A stretch of 64,000 nucleotides of DNA from Rhodobacteraceae bacterium F11138 (GCA_016521575.1 JAEKDP010000002.1:348098-412097); one strand, 5' to 3'; counted from the first letter of the stretch, positions 44,381 through 54,316 are shown. The notes: generated by a model from the sequence alone, not told the origin. Numbers and translations: made by a program.

Positions 44381-45628
44381 ATGCAAAAGGTAATGGACAT
44401 ATTGGTGATAGGCGCCGGAATCGTCGGGGTTTCCACGGCCATATGGTTGCAACGGGCCGGGCACGACGTGACATTGATGGACCGAACTGGCCCGGCGGCT
44501 GGCGCGTCGCATGGCAATGCCGGGGTGCTCGCGTCGGGCGCGGTGCTGCCGTTGACCGTGCCGGGTCTCTTGACCAAGGCCCCGGGGATGCTGCTGGATC
44601 CCGACCAGCCCCTGTTTCTGAAATGGCGCTATCTGCCCCGGCTGGTGCCATTCCTGGCGCGCTATCTCAGACACGGCAACGAGGCGCAGGTACAGCGCGC
44701 GTCGCGCGCGCTGACCGAACTGCTGCACGACAGCCCCGAGCAGCATCTCGCCCTGGCCGCCGATACCCCCGCCGCAGAGTTCATCAAAACCGGCAGCTAT
44801 CTGTTTGGCTATGCCGACAAGGCGGCTTTTGACGCCGACGCCTATGGCTGGAACATACGCCGTCAGCGCGGGTTCGAATTTCGCGAATTGACCGCCGGGC
44901 AACTGGAAGAACATGACCCGGCGCTTGGCCATCGCTTCGGATACGGGGTGGATTGCCCGGGGCACGGCCAGATTACGGATCCCGGTGCCTATGTCACGGC
45001 GCTGGCGGATCATTTCGTGGCGCAAGGCGGCAAGCTTTTGATCAGCAGCCTGCGCAATCTGGACGTGCAGAACGGCCGTGTCGTCGCCGCGCTTACCGAT
45101 GCGGGGCGGATCACGGCGGATCAGTTCGTTCTGACGATCGGGGCCTGGAGCGGGCCATTGACCCACAAGCTGGGCATTTCCGTGCCTTTGGAAACCGAAC
45201 GGGGCTATCACGTTGAATTCCTGGACCCTTCGATCACGCTGAAATCCCCGATCATGGTGGCGGCTGGAAAATTCGTCGCCAGCTCGATGAAAGGACGTCT
45301 GCGCTGCGCGGGCATCGTTGAATTCGGCGGGTTGCTCGATCCGCCATCCCGCCCTCCTGTTGATCTGTTGAAACGACAGGTTGCGCGCCTGTTTCCGGAC
45401 CTGACCTACTCGGGCACGGTGGAATGGATGGGGCACCGTCCGGCGACATCGGATTCGATGCCGGTCATCGGGCGCACGCCCAAGGCGGAAAATGTCTTTG
45501 TGGGCTATGGTCATCAGCATGTCGGGCTGACCGGCGGTCCAAAGACAGGCCGCTGGCTGGCCCAGATGATTACCGGACAACGGGTCAACACCGATTTGTC
45601 GGCCTATTCACCGGATCGACCGGGATAG
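44381..45628 (+). CDS. FAD-dependent amino-acid dehydrogenase/oxidase, DadA-like
   Basis: A 415-residue flavoenzyme of the DAO superfamily. The N-terminal dinucleotide-binding motif is VIGAGIVGVSTAIWL (6-20), with the following acidic residue in TLMDRTGPAAGASHGNAG. The C-terminal FAD closure is GYGHQHVGLTGGPKTGRWLA. It fits D-amino acid dehydrogenase small-subunit relatives, which oxidise D-amino acids and pass electrons to the respiratory chain; the exact substrate is unknown. A second in-frame ATG at 44393 is an alternative start. It stands alone upstream of tRNA-Val. Confidence 0.88.
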   Translation: MQKVMDILVIGAGIVGVSTAIWLQRAGHDVTLMDRTGPAAGASHGNAGVLASGAVLPLTVPGLLTKAPGMLLDPDQPLFLKWRYLPRLVPFLARYLRHGNEAQVQRASRALTELLHDSPEQHLALAADTPAAEFIKTGSYLFGYADKAAFDADAYGWNIRRQRGFEFRELTAGQLEEHDPALGHRFGYGVDCPGHGQITDPGAYVTALADHFVAQGGKLLISSLRNLDVQNGRVVAALTDAGRITADQFVLTIGAWSGPLTHKLGISVPLETERGYHVEFLDPSITLKSPIMVAAGKFVASSMKGRLRCAGIVEFGGLLDPPSRPPVDLLKRQVARLFPDLTYSGTVEWMGHRPATSDSMPVIGRTPKAENVFVGYGHQHVGLTGGPKTGRWLAQMITGQRVNTDLSAYSPDRPG

Positions 45629-45725
45629 AAACGCAACAACCGGGAACGGGGCAGAACAGACGGAGCCGACGCGTGGCCGTGCCGGTGTCCAAGTCCGTCG
45701 TGTATCCATACGGAATGGGCGTCGG

Positions 45726-45801
<76 letters not shown>

Positions 45802-45843
45802 GTGGCCGTCCGTTTACGAGAAGCCAATGGCGGGCGCAAGCCC

Positions 45844-46416
45844 CTATGACAGCTTTCGGCTGACGCCGTCACGAATGTGGTAAACCACCCCCTGCCCCCC
45901 GCACAGGGTGTCGAAAGCTTCGCTTGGCAGCCCCTGCGCCACGCAACGGATCACCCGCGACGTAATACCATGGGTGACAATCACGCTGGGGCCGGGCAAA
46001 TCCGCCAGGAAACCCTTCGCTCGGTGTTCAACGGCCAACAGACCTTCGCCACCCGGCACATGATTGTACCAGCCCAGATCATCGGTTTCGAAGAGGTGCG
46101 GCGCCTCGGCGGCGATTTCATCCCGCAATCGACCGGCCCAATCGCCGAGCCCGATTTCGCGCAACCGCACGTCATGTTTGATCGACACAGGCATGCCCTG
46201 CGCCGCAAACCCTGCGGTACAATCGGCGCGGCCCTGCGGGCTGCAAAACCAATGCCAGCCATCGACGCCGAAATCCCGCAGAATGGCATTCTGTCGCCGC
46301 GCCTGTTCCTGCCCCAGCGCGGTCAGAGGTGAATCCAGCGCGCCCTGCAGGCGGCCCTGGCGATTCCACTCGGTCTGTCCGTGGCGCAGGATCAGGAATT
46401 CGGGATAGCCCATCAT
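45844..46416 (-). CDS. Histidine phosphatase (phosphoglycerate mutase-like) family protein
   Basis: A 190-residue enzyme; start 46416 or the adjacent ATG at 46413. The phosphohistidine motif is LILRHGQTEWN (RHG at about 11-13), with Glu in LREIGLGDW and the second His in VIVTHGITSRVI. It is cofactor-independent of the branched histidine-phosphatase type, with possible substrates such as alpha-ribazole phosphate or sugar phosphates. It lies downstream of lon on the same strand, separated by lon's terminator, which overlaps its leader. Confidence 0.88.
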   Translation of the reverse strand: MMGYPEFLILRHGQTEWNRQGRLQGALDSPLTALGQEQARRQNAILRDFGVDGWHWFCSPQGRADCTAGFAAQGMPVSIKHDVRLREIGLGDWAGRLRDEIAAEAPHLFETDDLGWYNHVPGGEGLLAVEHRAKGFLADLPGPSVIVTHGITSRVIRCVAQGLPSEAFDTLCGGQGVVYHIRDGVSRKLS

Positions 46417-46428
46417 CTTTCCGCTTAG

Positions 46429-46455
46429 AAAAAGGGCGGACCTTGCGGCCCGCCC
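46429..46455 (-). terminator. Intrinsic terminator after lon
   Basis: Read on the minus strand, GGGCGG (46455-46450) pairs with CCGCCC (46439-46434) and is followed by TTTTT (46433-46429). It falls between lon and the histidine phosphatase gene, ending 13 nt before the latter's ATG. Read-through is probably limited. Confidence 0.75.
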
Positions 46456-46471
46456 CGATTTCGATCGACGC

Positions 46472-48883
46472 CTAGTGCGCGGTGGCCCCGGCCCCATCTT
46501 CGGCCTTGGACAGCGCGGCCTTGGCGGCGGCGGCCTCTTCGGCGGCTTCGTCCCATTCGATTGCGACAGGCGCACGGACCAGCGCGTGTTCCAGAACCTC
46601 CGAGACGTGCTTGACCGGGATGATCGTCATCCCCTCTTTCACGTTGTCCGGGATATCGGCCAGATCCTTTTCGTTTTCTTCCGGGATCAGGACGGTTTTG
46701 ATGCCCCCCCGCAACGCGGCCAGCAGCTTTTCTTTCAGCCCCCCGATCGGCATCGCGTTGCCGCGCAGGGACACCTCGCCGGTCATGGCGATGTCTTTCT
46801 TGACCGGAATCTGGGTCAGCACCGATACGATGGACGTCACCATGGCCAGACCGGCGCTGGGGCCGTCCTTGGGTGTCGCGCCATCGGGGACATGGACATG
46901 GATGTCCAATGTGTCGAACCTGGGAGGTTTCACCCCGATCTGCGGGCTGATCGAGCGCACATAGGAACTGGCCGCATCGATGCTTTCCTTCATCACGTCG
47001 CCCAGCTTGCCGGTGGTCTTCATCCGCCCCTTGCCGGGCAGACGCAGCGCCTCGATCGGCAGCAACTCGCCGCCGACGCTGGTATAGGCCAGCCCGGTCA
47101 CGACACCGATCTGATCTTCCTGCTCGGCCAGACCATAGCGGTACTTCTTGACCCCAAGGAACTCGTTCAGGTTTTCCGGCGTCACGATGACGTTCTCAGC
47201 CTCGCCCTTGATGATCCTGGTCAGGCTTTTGCGCGCCACCTTGGCGATCTCGCGCTCAAGGTTCCGCACGCCAGCCTCGCGGGTATAGGTGCGGATGATC
47301 TCGGTCAGCGCCGCGTCGGTCAGTTCGAATTCCTTGGCCTTCAGCCCGTGGTTCTTGACCTGCTTGGCAATCAGATGCTGCTTGGCGATCTCGCGCTTTT
47401 CGTCCTCGGTATAGCCGGCCAGGGGGATGATCTCCATCCGGTCCAGCAGCGGCCCCGGCATGTTGTAAGAGTTCGAGGTCGTCAGGAACATCACGTTGGA
47501 CAGGTCGTATTCGACCTCAAGATAGTGATCCATGAAGGTGTTGTTCTGTTCAGGATCCAGCACCTCAAGCATCGCGGAGGCAGGGTCGCCCCGGAAATCC
47601 TGACCCATCTTGTCGATCTCGTCCAGCAGGATCAGCGGGTTGGTGGTCTTGGCCTTCTTCAACGCCTGGATGATCTTGCCTGGCATCGAGCCGATATAGG
47701 TCCGCCGGTGGCCGCGGATTTCGCTTTCGTCGCGCACGCCGCCCAGCGAAATGCGGATGAATTCGCGGCCCGTGGCCCGCGCAACCGATTTGCCCAAGCT
47801 GGTTTTACCCACGCCAGGAGGGCCGACCAGGCACATGATCGGGCCTTTCATCTTCTTGGACCGTTGCTGCACGGCCAGATATTCGACGATCCGCTCCTTG
47901 ACCTTCTCAAGGCCATAGTGATCGTCGTCCAGCACCTGCTGCGCCTTGCCCAGATCCTTTTTGACGCGCGATTTCACGCCCCATGGGATCGACAGCATCC
48001 AGTCCAGGTAGTTGCGCACGACGGTGGCCTCGGCGCTCATCGGGCTCATGTTCTTCAGCTTCTTGAGCTCGGCATCGGCCTTTTCGCGGGCTTCCTTGCT
48101 CAGCTTGGTCTCGGCGATCTTGGCTTCCAGTTCGGCAATCTCGCCCTCGCCCTCTTCGCCATCGCCCAGCTCTTTCTGAATGGCCTTCATCTGCTCATTC
48201 AGATAATATTCCCGCTGGGTCTTCTCCATCTGGGATTTCACCCGGGTCTTGATCTTTTTCTCGACCTGCAGGACCGACAATTCGCCCTGCATCAGCCCAT
48301 AGACTTTTTCCAGCCGCTCGCTGATGCTGAGCGTTTCCAGCAGATCCTGCTTCTGCGCCACTTCGATGCCCAGATGCCCGGCGACCAGATCGGCCAGCTT
48401 GGCAGGCTCGGTGCTTTCCCCGACAGCGGCCAGCGCCTCTTCGGGGATGTTCTTGCGCACCTTGGCGTAGCGTTCGAATTCATCGCCCACAGTACGCACC
48501 AGCGCCTCGGTCGTGGTGACATCACCCGGCATTTCGGTCAGATACTCGGCTTTGGCCTCGAAAAAGTCTTCGTTGTCCAGAAACTCGGTGATCCGCACAC
48601 GCGCCTGCCCCTCGACCAGCACCTTGACCGTGCCATCGGGCAGTTTCAGCAGTTGCAGCACATTGGCCAGCACGCCAGCCTTATAGATCGCCTCCGCCGC
48701 GGGGTCGTCTTCGGCGGGATCAATCTGGCTCGACAGCAGGATCTGCTTGTCGTCGGCCATGACTTCTTCCAAAGCGCGCACAGATTTCTCGCGACCCACG
48801 AACAGCGGCACGATCATATGCGGGAATACCACGATATCGCGCAGCGGCAGCACCGGGTAAGACGAATTCAGGGGATCTTGCAT
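46472..48883 (-). CDS. lon: ATP-dependent protease Lon
   Basis: A 803-residue AAA+ serine protease that degrades misfolded and regulatory proteins. The LAN substrate-binding domain (about 10-200) opens [23 protein letters not shown] coiled-coil linker (about 200-300) is followed by the AAA+ module with Walker [14 protein letters not shown]. The proteolytic domain has the Ser-Lys dyad: Ser in [10 protein letters not shown] and Lys in [13 protein letters not shown]. Length is canonical. A heat-shock-type promoter lies 80 nt upstream and an intrinsic terminator directly downstream. Confidence 0.98.
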   Translation of the reverse strand: MQDPLNSSYPVLPLRDIVVFPHMIVPLFVGREKSVRALEEVMADDKQILLSSQIDPAEDDPAAEAIYKAGVLANVLQLLKLPDGTVKVLVEGQARVRITEFLDNEDFFEAKAEYLTEMPGDVTTTEALVRTVGDEFERYAKVRKNIPEEALAAVGESTEPAKLADLVAGHLGIEVAQKQDLLETLSISERLEKVYGLMQGELSVLQVEKKIKTRVKSQMEKTQREYYLNEQMKAIQKELGDGEEGEGEIAELEAKIAETKLSKEAREKADAELKKLKNMSPMSAEATVVRNYLDWMLSIPWGVKSRVKKDLGKAQQVLDDDHYGLEKVKERIVEYLAVQQRSKKMKGPIMCLVGPPGVGKTSLGKSVARATGREFIRISLGGVRDESEIRGHRRTYIGSMPGKIIQALKKAKTTNPLILLDEIDKMGQDFRGDPASAMLEVLDPEQNNTFMDHYLEVEYDLSNVMFLTTSNSYNMPGPLLDRMEIIPLAGYTEDEKREIAKQHLIAKQVKNHGLKAKEFELTDAALTEIIRTYTREAGVRNLEREIAKVARKSLTRIIKGEAENVIVTPENLNEFLGVKKYRYGLAEQEDQIGVVTGLAYTSVGGELLPIEALRLPGKGRMKTTGKLGDVMKESIDAASSYVRSISPQIGVKPPRFDTLDIHVHVPDGATPKDGPSAGLAMVTSIVSVLTQIPVKKDIAMTGEVSLRGNAMPIGGLKEKLLAALRGGIKTVLIPEENEKDLADIPDNVKEGMTIIPVKHVSEVLEHALVRAPVAIEWDEAAEEAAAAKAALSKAEDGAGATAH

Positions 48884-48962
48884 GCTCTATCCTTATCATT
48901 GGCAAGATGGCTCTGGTCCCGCTTTGCGGCAACGCCCGGCCATCTCCGGTCTTGGAACAGTA

Positions 48963-48991
48963 AGGTGGGGCGCTAACATGGGGTTTTCAAG
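48963..48991 (-). promoter_or_regulatory. Probable RpoH (heat-shock sigma) promoter of lon
   Basis: On the minus strand, CTTGAAA (48991-48985) is followed by a 14-nt spacer and CCCCACCT (48970-48963). The sigma-32 consensus is CTTGAAA, spacer, CCCCATNT, so the match is 7/7 and 6-7 of 8 with allowed spacing. It ends 80 nt before the lon ATG, and lon is a classical heat-shock gene. Confidence 0.6.
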
Positions 48992-49104
48992 CGCGCCGTG
49001 CCGTGTAGCGCGCAGAATGACCGCAGGACCGGCGGATCGCAACCGGGCAATTGCCACGAGCGGTCAAAAATCTTGGGATAAATCGCACCCCGTGCATCAA
49101 ACAC

Positions 49105-49133
49105 AAAAAAGGACGGCTTGAGCCGCCCTTTTT
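49105..49133 (-). terminator. Intrinsic terminator after the VPLPA-CTERM gene
   Basis: A GCC-rich stem (49122-49128 with 49111-49117, one mismatch) is flanked by an A-run at 49105-49110 and a T-run at 49129-49133. It can terminate on the minus strand after the gene at 49155, and also on the plus strand. Confidence 0.75.
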
Positions 49134-49154
49134 CCAACTCTCTCGACTGATGAA

Positions 49155-49790
49155 TCAGCCGCGACGTTTGCGCCGAGCCAGCCCCAGAACGCCCAGGCCA
49201 CCCAGCAACAGCGGCAAACCCGCCGGCAGAGGCACGGCAGAAACCGCGTCGGTGGTGATGTCCAGCGACCAGCCACCCGCGATGCGTCCGCGGTCCCCGC
49301 CTGCGTCGTCAAATACGTACAGCGACCAGTTCCCGTTCGGGTCCAGACCGTTGAAGGCCGACAACAGATCGGACGCGCCGTCACAGATGCTTGCGTTCTC
49401 GCAGGTATTGACGGCAGTGCGATAGGTCCCGCTGGACCCCACGACCGGCAGACCGGCCCCGTCGCTGAATGTCACGTCGTCATTCGTCCAGTTCAAACCG
49501 CCGCCAAAATCCGCCAACAGCGCGACTCGCTGACCGGTCGGGCCGTGCAGGGCGATTTCAAGATCACCGGACCACGTGTGCGACAAGCCGTGAAAGGTGA
49601 CATTCACGTCAGTGACCGCCCCGGACAGGCCCGACACATTGATGATCGACGGATACGGGTTGCTGGGCCCGGACGACCCGGTATCCGGAATGACGATCTG
49701 ACCGCCGTTGTTGAAGGTCGCGGCCGATGCATCCGCTGCAAAAACCGTGGCAGCCGTCATCGCCGCTGCCGCAAATACCATCTTACTCAT
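49155..49790 (-). CDS. Secreted VPLPA-CTERM protein with P/proprotein-like beta domain
   Basis: A 211-residue exported protein. The start at 49790 follows AAGGGATAG, and the signal peptide ends near ADASA. The mature domain has HTWSGDLEIALHGPTGQRVALL and NGNWSLYVFDDAGGDRGRIAG, resembling the P-domain of proprotein convertases. The C-terminus is a VPLPA-type sorting signal: AVPLPAGLPLLLGGLG, a hydrophobic helix, then RRKRRG. Such tails are processed by an exosortase system in Rhodobacterales. It is divergent from another VPLPA protein 425 nt away. Confidence 0.85.
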   Translation of the reverse strand: MSKMVFAAAAMTAATVFAADASAATFNNGGQIVIPDTGSSGPSNPYPSIINVSGLSGAVTDVNVTFHGLSHTWSGDLEIALHGPTGQRVALLADFGGGLNWTNDDVTFSDGAGLPVVGSSGTYRTAVNTCENASICDGASDLLSAFNGLDPNGNWSLYVFDDAGGDRGRIAGGWSLDITTDAVSAVPLPAGLPLLLGGLGVLGLARRKRRG

Positions 49791-50214
49791 CAATCTATCC
49801 CTTGTTTTCTCTTGACATGCCTGATTCATCTGCATGTCATCATATACAGTTTGAACCAAAACTCCATCTATTTTAACCCGATACGGCGCTCTTACCCAGC
49901 GTCAATCACGAAACAATCCGTTTCCGTATTGAAAGCATCTTCCCCTGACGCGCTGCCATCGGCCAAATTTCGCCGAATCTGTGCGATCCGCACCCACCGA
50001 AGGGCGGTCGGCAACGCCTGCGCGGTGACAATCTGTGGTAGTGCTCTAACCCCGATGTCACAATTTCTGGATGCAAACATGCCGTTATTGTGAAAAAACA
50101 ATCCCTTACAGCCGATCGCTTACGCGGCAAATTTGAATAGTCATTTACTCCAAACGAAGTACTGATATAGAGTGATGCAAATTTTGCGGACATTTGGATC
50201 GGTTTGGAGTGACA
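49791..50214. other. Divergent intergenic region between two VPLPA-CTERM genes
   Basis: This 424-nt AT-richer region carries the leaders of both VPLPA genes. On the right side ACTCCAAAC (50147-50155) and GTTTGGAGT (50202-50210) are a perfect 9-bp inverted repeat. The right arm contains the GGAG ribosome site of the gene at 50215. In mRNA this pairing would hide the ribosome site. No gene is supportable. Confidence 0.55.
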
Positions 50215-50847
50215 ATGAAACATCTGGTGATATCGACCCTGGCGGTTCTGGCGTTTGCCGGGGCAACACAGGCAGCGACAATCAATGGCGCAGCCAGCGG
50301 CCTGACGGGGGCTGACCGCACTTTGACCTTTAGCGAAGTCTCTCTTTCTACCAAGGATAGTGTCACGGATCAGTTCGCCACATATGGCGTCACCTTCTCC
50401 CCCAATCTGGTCTATTACGGCAACGTGCAGGACTATCCCAATTTCACGGATCCCGCGCTGGGGAATTTCGCGCTCGACGGAAGCAATCCCCCCGTGCCGT
50501 CCGCGCCGATCGATCCCTTTGTTATCAACTTCACATCGGACGTGACGGCGGCAAGTTTCGCAATGGCAAGCAACCCCACGACAACCACATTCACCGCGTT
50601 TCTGGACGGTGAAGTGGTCGAAAGTTTCAGCGCCGGCACCGACAGTGGGTCCGCCAATAACTTCTTTGGCTTCACGGGCACGCTGTTCGATCAGATTCGC
50701 GTCGACACCGGCAACCGCTATGCATTCATCGACAATCTGGCCTTTGCCGCGGCGCCGGTTTCAGCCGTACCGCTGCCCGCCGGCCTGCCGCTGCTGCTGG
50801 GCGCGCTGGGTGGGTTCGCGATGTTGCGCCGGCGTCAAAACGTCTGA
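50215..50847 (+). CDS. Secreted VPLPA-CTERM protein
   Basis: A 210-residue exported protein. The start at 50215 follows TTTGGAGTG, with a signal peptide ending near TQAAT. The mature part is beta-rich with few charged residues (DQFATYGVTFSPNLVYYG, IDNLAFAAAP) and resembles small PEP-CTERM-type surface proteins. The C-terminal sorting signal is AVPLPAGLPLLLGALGG, a hydrophobic helix, then RRRQNV. It is probably anchored or processed by an exosortase and then secreted. A strong terminator follows. Confidence 0.85.
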   Translation: MKHLVISTLAVLAFAGATQAATINGAASGLTGADRTLTFSEVSLSTKDSVTDQFATYGVTFSPNLVYYGNVQDYPNFTDPALGNFALDGSNPPVPSAPIDPFVINFTSDVTAASFAMASNPTTTTFTAFLDGEVVESFSAGTDSGSANNFFGFTGTLFDQIRVDTGNRYAFIDNLAFAAAPVSAVPLPAGLPLLLGALGGFAMLRRRQNV

Positions 50848-50870
50848 GTCCATGTGCAATAGACAGCGTT

Positions 50871-50896
50871 GGCCCCCGGTTTCCGGGGGCCTTTTT
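50871..50896 (+). terminator. Strong intrinsic terminator after the VPLPA-CTERM gene
   Basis: GGCCCCCGG (50871-50879), a TTT loop and CCGGGGGCC (50883-50891) form a 9-bp perfect stem followed by TTTTT (50892-50896). It lies between the convergent VPLPA and tgt genes. Confidence 0.92.
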
Positions 50897-50907
50897 CGTG
50901 CGCGCGC

Positions 50908-52038
50908 CTACAGCGGGTCGATATCGCCTTGCGCACGCGCCGCATGGAAATCGGTCTGCCAGTCCGCGAACCTGCCCTGCGCGATCGCCTTTCGCATGCC
51001 CTCCATCAGATCCTGATAGAATTGCAGGTTATGCCACGTCAGAAGCATTGAGCTGATGATTTCCTGACTGCGGAACACATGGTGCAGATAGGCCCGACTG
51101 TACCCTCGGCAGGCTGGACAGCAACAGTTTTCATCCAGCGGGCGCGGGTCGTCCTGATGGCGGGCGTTCTTGATGTTCAGGACACCGTGACGGGTGAACA
51201 CCTGGCCCGTGCGTCCCGACCGCGACGGCAGAACGCAATCCATCATGTCGATGCCGCGTGCCACGGCACCAACGATATCGTCAGGCTTGCCCACGCCCAT
51301 CAAGTAGCGCGGCCGATCCACCGGCAGCGTGTCCGGCGCATGATCCAGGCAGGCAAACATGGCCTCCTGCCCTTCGCCGACGGCCAGACCGCCAACCGCA
51401 TAGCCGTCAAATCCGATCTCTTTCAGCGCCGCCGCCGATTCCGCCCGCAGGTCCGGTTCAAGCCCGCCCTGCTGAATTCCGAACAACGCATGACCGGGAC
51501 GATCGCCAAACGCGTCACGCGACCGCGCCGCCCATCGCATCGACAGACGCATGCTGTCTTCCAGCCGTGCGCGATCCGCGGGCAAGGCGGGGCATTCGTC
51601 GAAACACATCACGATGTCGCTGCCCAGCATACGCTGGATTTCCATGCTGCGCTCGGGGGTCAGTTCATGACGCGACCCGTCGATATGACTTTTGAAGGTC
51701 ACACCGGTTTCGGTCAGCTTGCGCAATCCTGCCAAGCTCATAACCTGAAAACCGCCCGAGTCCGTCAGTATCGGGCGGTCCCAGTTCATGAACCCGTGCA
51801 GCCCGCCCAGACGTTCGATCCGCTCCGCCGTGGGCCGCAGCATCAGGTGATAGGTATTGCCCAGCAATATGTCCGCGCCGGTGGCACGTACATTTTCAGG
51901 CAGCATCGCCTTGACCGTGGCGGCGGTGCCCACCGGCATGAAGGCCGGCGTGCGGATCGCGCCGCGCGGGGTGGATATGACGCCCGTGCGGGCCTTGCCA
52001 TCGGTTGCGTTCAACGCAAATGAAAATTTCTCGCTCAT
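50908..52038 (-). CDS. tgt: tRNA-guanine (queuine) transglycosylase Tgt
   Basis: Tgt exchanges guanine 34 of GUN-anticodon tRNAs for preQ1. The 376-residue TIM-barrel enzyme has the substrate Asp in [10 protein letters not shown] (near 92), the nucleophile Asp in [17 protein letters not shown] and the zinc ligands in [16 protein letters not shown]. Length and motifs are canonical. It is convergent with the VPLPA gene and shares the terminator region. queA is not in the window. Confidence 0.97.
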   Translation of the reverse strand: MSEKFSFALNATDGKARTGVISTPRGAIRTPAFMPVGTAATVKAMLPENVRATGADILLGNTYHLMLRPTAERIERLGGLHGFMNWDRPILTDSGGFQVMSLAGLRKLTETGVTFKSHIDGSRHELTPERSMEIQRMLGSDIVMCFDECPALPADRARLEDSMRLSMRWAARSRDAFGDRPGHALFGIQQGGLEPDLRAESAAALKEIGFDGYAVGGLAVGEGQEAMFACLDHAPDTLPVDRPRYLMGVGKPDDIVGAVARGIDMMDCVLPSRSGRTGQVFTRHGVLNIKNARHQDDPRPLDENCCCPACRGYSRAYLHHVFRSQEIISSMLLTWHNLQFYQDLMEGMRKAIAQGRFADWQTDFHAARAQGDIDPL

Positions 52039-52214
52039 GTGGTTCCGATAGCCCGCTCTGCGGCAAAAGGCAAAGACCTGTGTCCCGGCGGCGGCGGGCG
52101 GCCCGGCGCATGGGTCTGACCATCGCCGACCATTTGTGCCGCGTCATCGCGATTAACCCGATAGTCACGCCTGTCGGGATCAGATAGGATCGCGGCACAA
52201 CTCAAGGATGCTCC

Positions 52215-53105
52215 ATGACCGAAGACCAGATATTCACCCTGCTCGGGGAGACCGGGATCTATTTGCTGGGCGCGCTGCTGTTGATCCTGATCATCGTCAA
52301 GGGCGTGCGCATCGTGCCCCAATCGGAAAAGCATGTGGTCGAACGATTCGGCCGGCTGCATTCGGTGCTGGGGCCGGGGATCAACTTTGTCGTGCCGCTG
52401 CTGGACGTCGTCAAGCACCGCATTTCGATCCTGGAGCGCCAGTTGCCCAATGCCACGCAGGACGCGATCACCAAGGACAACGTGCTGGTACAGATCGACA
52501 CCAGCGTGTTCTATCGCATTCTGCAACCGGAAAAGACTGTTTATCGCATCCGCGATGTCGACGCCGCCATTGCCACCACCGTTGCCGGGATCGTGCGCGC
52601 CGAGATCGGCAAGATGGATCTTGATGACGTGCAATCCAACCGTGCCCAGCTGATCGGCCGCATCCAGGAAAGCGTCGAAAGCGCGGTGGATGACTGGGGA
52701 ATCGAGGTCACACGGGCCGAGATCCTGGATGTGAACCTGGATCAGGCCACCCGCGACGCCATGCTGCAACAGCTGAACGCCGAACGCGCCCGCCGCGCCC
52801 AGGTGACCGAAGCCGAAGGCAGCAAGCGCGCCGTCGAACTGAACGCCGATGCCGAACTGTACGCCGCCGAACAGATCGCCAAGGCCCGCCGTATCCAGGC
52901 CGACGCCGAGGCCTATGCCACAGGTGTGGTGGCCGCCGCGATCAGCGCCCACGGGCTGGAAGCCGCGCAGTATCAGGTCGCCCTGAAACAGGTCGAGGCA
53001 CTGGACAAGCTGGGGTCCGGCAATGGCAACCAGACCATTCTGGTGCCTGCCAACGCGCTGGACGCCTTTGGCGACGCGTTCAAGATGCTCAAGGGACGTG
53101 GCTGA
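52215..53105 (+). CDS. SPFH/stomatin-like membrane protein (QmcA type)
   Basis: A 296-residue protein. It has an N-terminal TM anchor (about 13-32), an SPFH/band-7 domain (about 33-195: SEKHVVERFGRLHSVLGPGINFVVPLLD) and a helical heptad region rich in Ala/Glu (about 200-270). The C-terminus has LVPANALDAFG. Such proteins form large cage-like rings on the inner membrane and influence proteases and lipid domains. It precedes an NfeD-like gene by 3 nt, the classic stomatin operon pair. Confidence 0.93.
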   Translation: MTEDQIFTLLGETGIYLLGALLLILIIVKGVRIVPQSEKHVVERFGRLHSVLGPGINFVVPLLDVVKHRISILERQLPNATQDAITKDNVLVQIDTSVFYRILQPEKTVYRIRDVDAAIATTVAGIVRAEIGKMDLDDVQSNRAQLIGRIQESVESAVDDWGIEVTRAEILDVNLDQATRDAMLQQLNAERARRAQVTEAEGSKRAVELNADAELYAAEQIAKARRIQADAEAYATGVVAAAISAHGLEAAQYQVALKQVEALDKLGSGNGNQTILVPANALDAFGDAFKMLKGRG

Positions 53106-53108
53106 CCG

Positions 53109-53378
53109 ATGGCGCTGTTTTCCTTCTGGTGGGCCTGGCTCTGTGCCGCGCTGGTGCTGGGCATCGCCGAAGTCCTGGCGCCGGGATTCATCTTTCTGGG
53201 GTTTGCGCTGGGGGCGGTGGCTGTGGCCCTGCTGCTGGGGATCGGACTCACATTCACTCTGCCCTTGTTGCTGCTGGTCTTTGCCGCCCTGTCGCTGATC
53301 GCCTGGCTGGCGCTGCGCCGTTTCTTTGCCCTGCCCCGCGGCCAGGTCAAACGTTTCAGGAACGACATCAACGAATGA
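53109..53378 (+). CDS. NfeD-like short membrane protein
   Basis: An 89-residue protein with two to three TM helices (WAWLCAALVLGIAEVLAPGFIFLGFALGAV and LPLLLLVFAALSLIAWLAL) and a short basic tail. It resembles YbbK-type short NfeD proteins but lacks the usual C-terminal OB-fold domain. The partner SPFH gene is 3 nt upstream. NfeD proteins are thought to help stomatin-like partners assemble. Confidence 0.82.
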   Translation: MALFSFWWAWLCAALVLGIAEVLAPGFIFLGFALGAVAVALLLGIGLTFTLPLLLLVFAALSLIAWLALRRFFALPRGQVKRFRNDINE

Positions 53379-53533
53379 CCCCCCTGCCGGGCGCGCCCCG
53401 GTTCAGGCGCGCAGCGGCAGGCGGTAAACCGGATCGGTCAGCCAGAAGCAATCCGCGCCCATCCCACGCTGCCTCTGGACGTCGGCACCCGGCTTTCCTA
53501 TATAATTGGTCAGGAACAAACCCCGAGGCCCCG

Positions 53534-53896
53534 ATGACCCACGCCCCAGAACCGCTCGAAGGTACGCCGCTGATCGCGCCGTCCTCTACCGATCATCCGC
53601 TCTACGATCAGGTTGTCGAGGCTTGCCGCACAGTTTACGATCCGGAAATCCCGGTCAACATCTATGAACTGGGTCTGATATACACCATTGAAATATCAGA
53701 AGATAATTCGGTAAGCGTCATCATGTCCCTGACCGCGCCCGGATGTCCTGTCGCCGGTGAAATGCCCGGCTGGCTGGCCGATGCGATCGAACCCATTCCC
53801 GGTGTGAAACAGGTTGACGTCCAGCTCACCTGGGAGCCGCCCTGGGGCATGGACATGATGAGCGACGAGGCCCGGCTGGAACTGGGTTTCATGTGA
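53534..53896 (+). CDS. sufT: SUF-system Fe-S assembly protein SufT (DUF59/MIP18)
   Basis: A 120-residue protein with a MIP18/DUF59 domain (about 22-115). It includes VYDPEIPVNIYELGLIYTIEI, TAPGCPVAGEMPG with the conserved Cys, and LTWEPPWGMDMMSDEARLELGF. SufT assists Fe-S cluster maturation. It is followed after 38 nt by the A-type carrier, the usual tail of a rhodobacteral suf operon; sufBCDS are not in this window. Confidence 0.92.
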   Translation: MTHAPEPLEGTPLIAPSSTDHPLYDQVVEACRTVYDPEIPVNIYELGLIYTIEISEDNSVSVIMSLTAPGCPVAGEMPGWLADAIEPIPGVKQVDVQLTWEPPWGMDMMSDEARLELGFM

Positions 53897-53934
53897 TACG
53901 ACGACCCGTAATACGCTGACAAGGAAGAGAAATC

Positions 53935-54288
53935 ATGTTCGGCATCCCTGGCAAGCAAGCTGTCACCCTGACGCCTTCGGCTGCGGCGCAGATCACCCGC
54001 CTGATGGCCCGTGACGACCGGTCCGGCCTGCGCATCGGCGTCAAGAAAGGTGGCTGCGCGGGGATGGAATACACGATGGAATATGTGCAGCAACCGGACC
54101 CGAATGACGAAATCGTCGAACAGGACGGCGCGCGCGTGATGATCGCACCAATGGCGCAGATGTTCCTGTTCGGCACTGAAATCGACTATGAAACCGGGCT
54201 GCTGGAATCCGGCTTCAAGTTCAACAATCCAAACGTTTCCGAAGCCTGCGGATGCGGGGAATCGATCAAGTTCAACGGTATGGACTGA
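53935..54288 (+). CDS. sufA: A-type Fe-S cluster carrier (HesB/IscA/SufA family)
   Basis: A 117-residue carrier with the three conserved cysteines: GGCAGM (near 40) and ACGCGES near the C-terminus. It receives clusters from the Suf scaffold and hands them to apo-proteins. AGGAAGAG precedes the ATG. The gene name sufA is inferred from linkage with sufT; ErpA-like use cannot be excluded. A strong hairpin follows the gene. Confidence 0.92.
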   Translation: MFGIPGKQAVTLTPSAAAQITRLMARDDRSGLRIGVKKGGCAGMEYTMEYVQQPDPNDEIVEQDGARVMIAPMAQMFLFGTEIDYETGLLESGFKFNNPNVSEACGCGESIKFNGMD

Positions 54289-54296
54289 CCCCCGCC

Positions 54297-54316
54297 GGCG
54301 GCATTTCAATGCCGCC
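54297..54316 (+). terminator. Hairpin at the end of the sufT-sufA unit
   Basis: GGCGGCAT (54297-54304) pairs with ATGCCGCC (54309-54316) around a TTCA tetraloop, 9 nt after the sufA stop. It has no U-run, but a stable 8-bp GC-rich stem. Confidence 0.65.
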
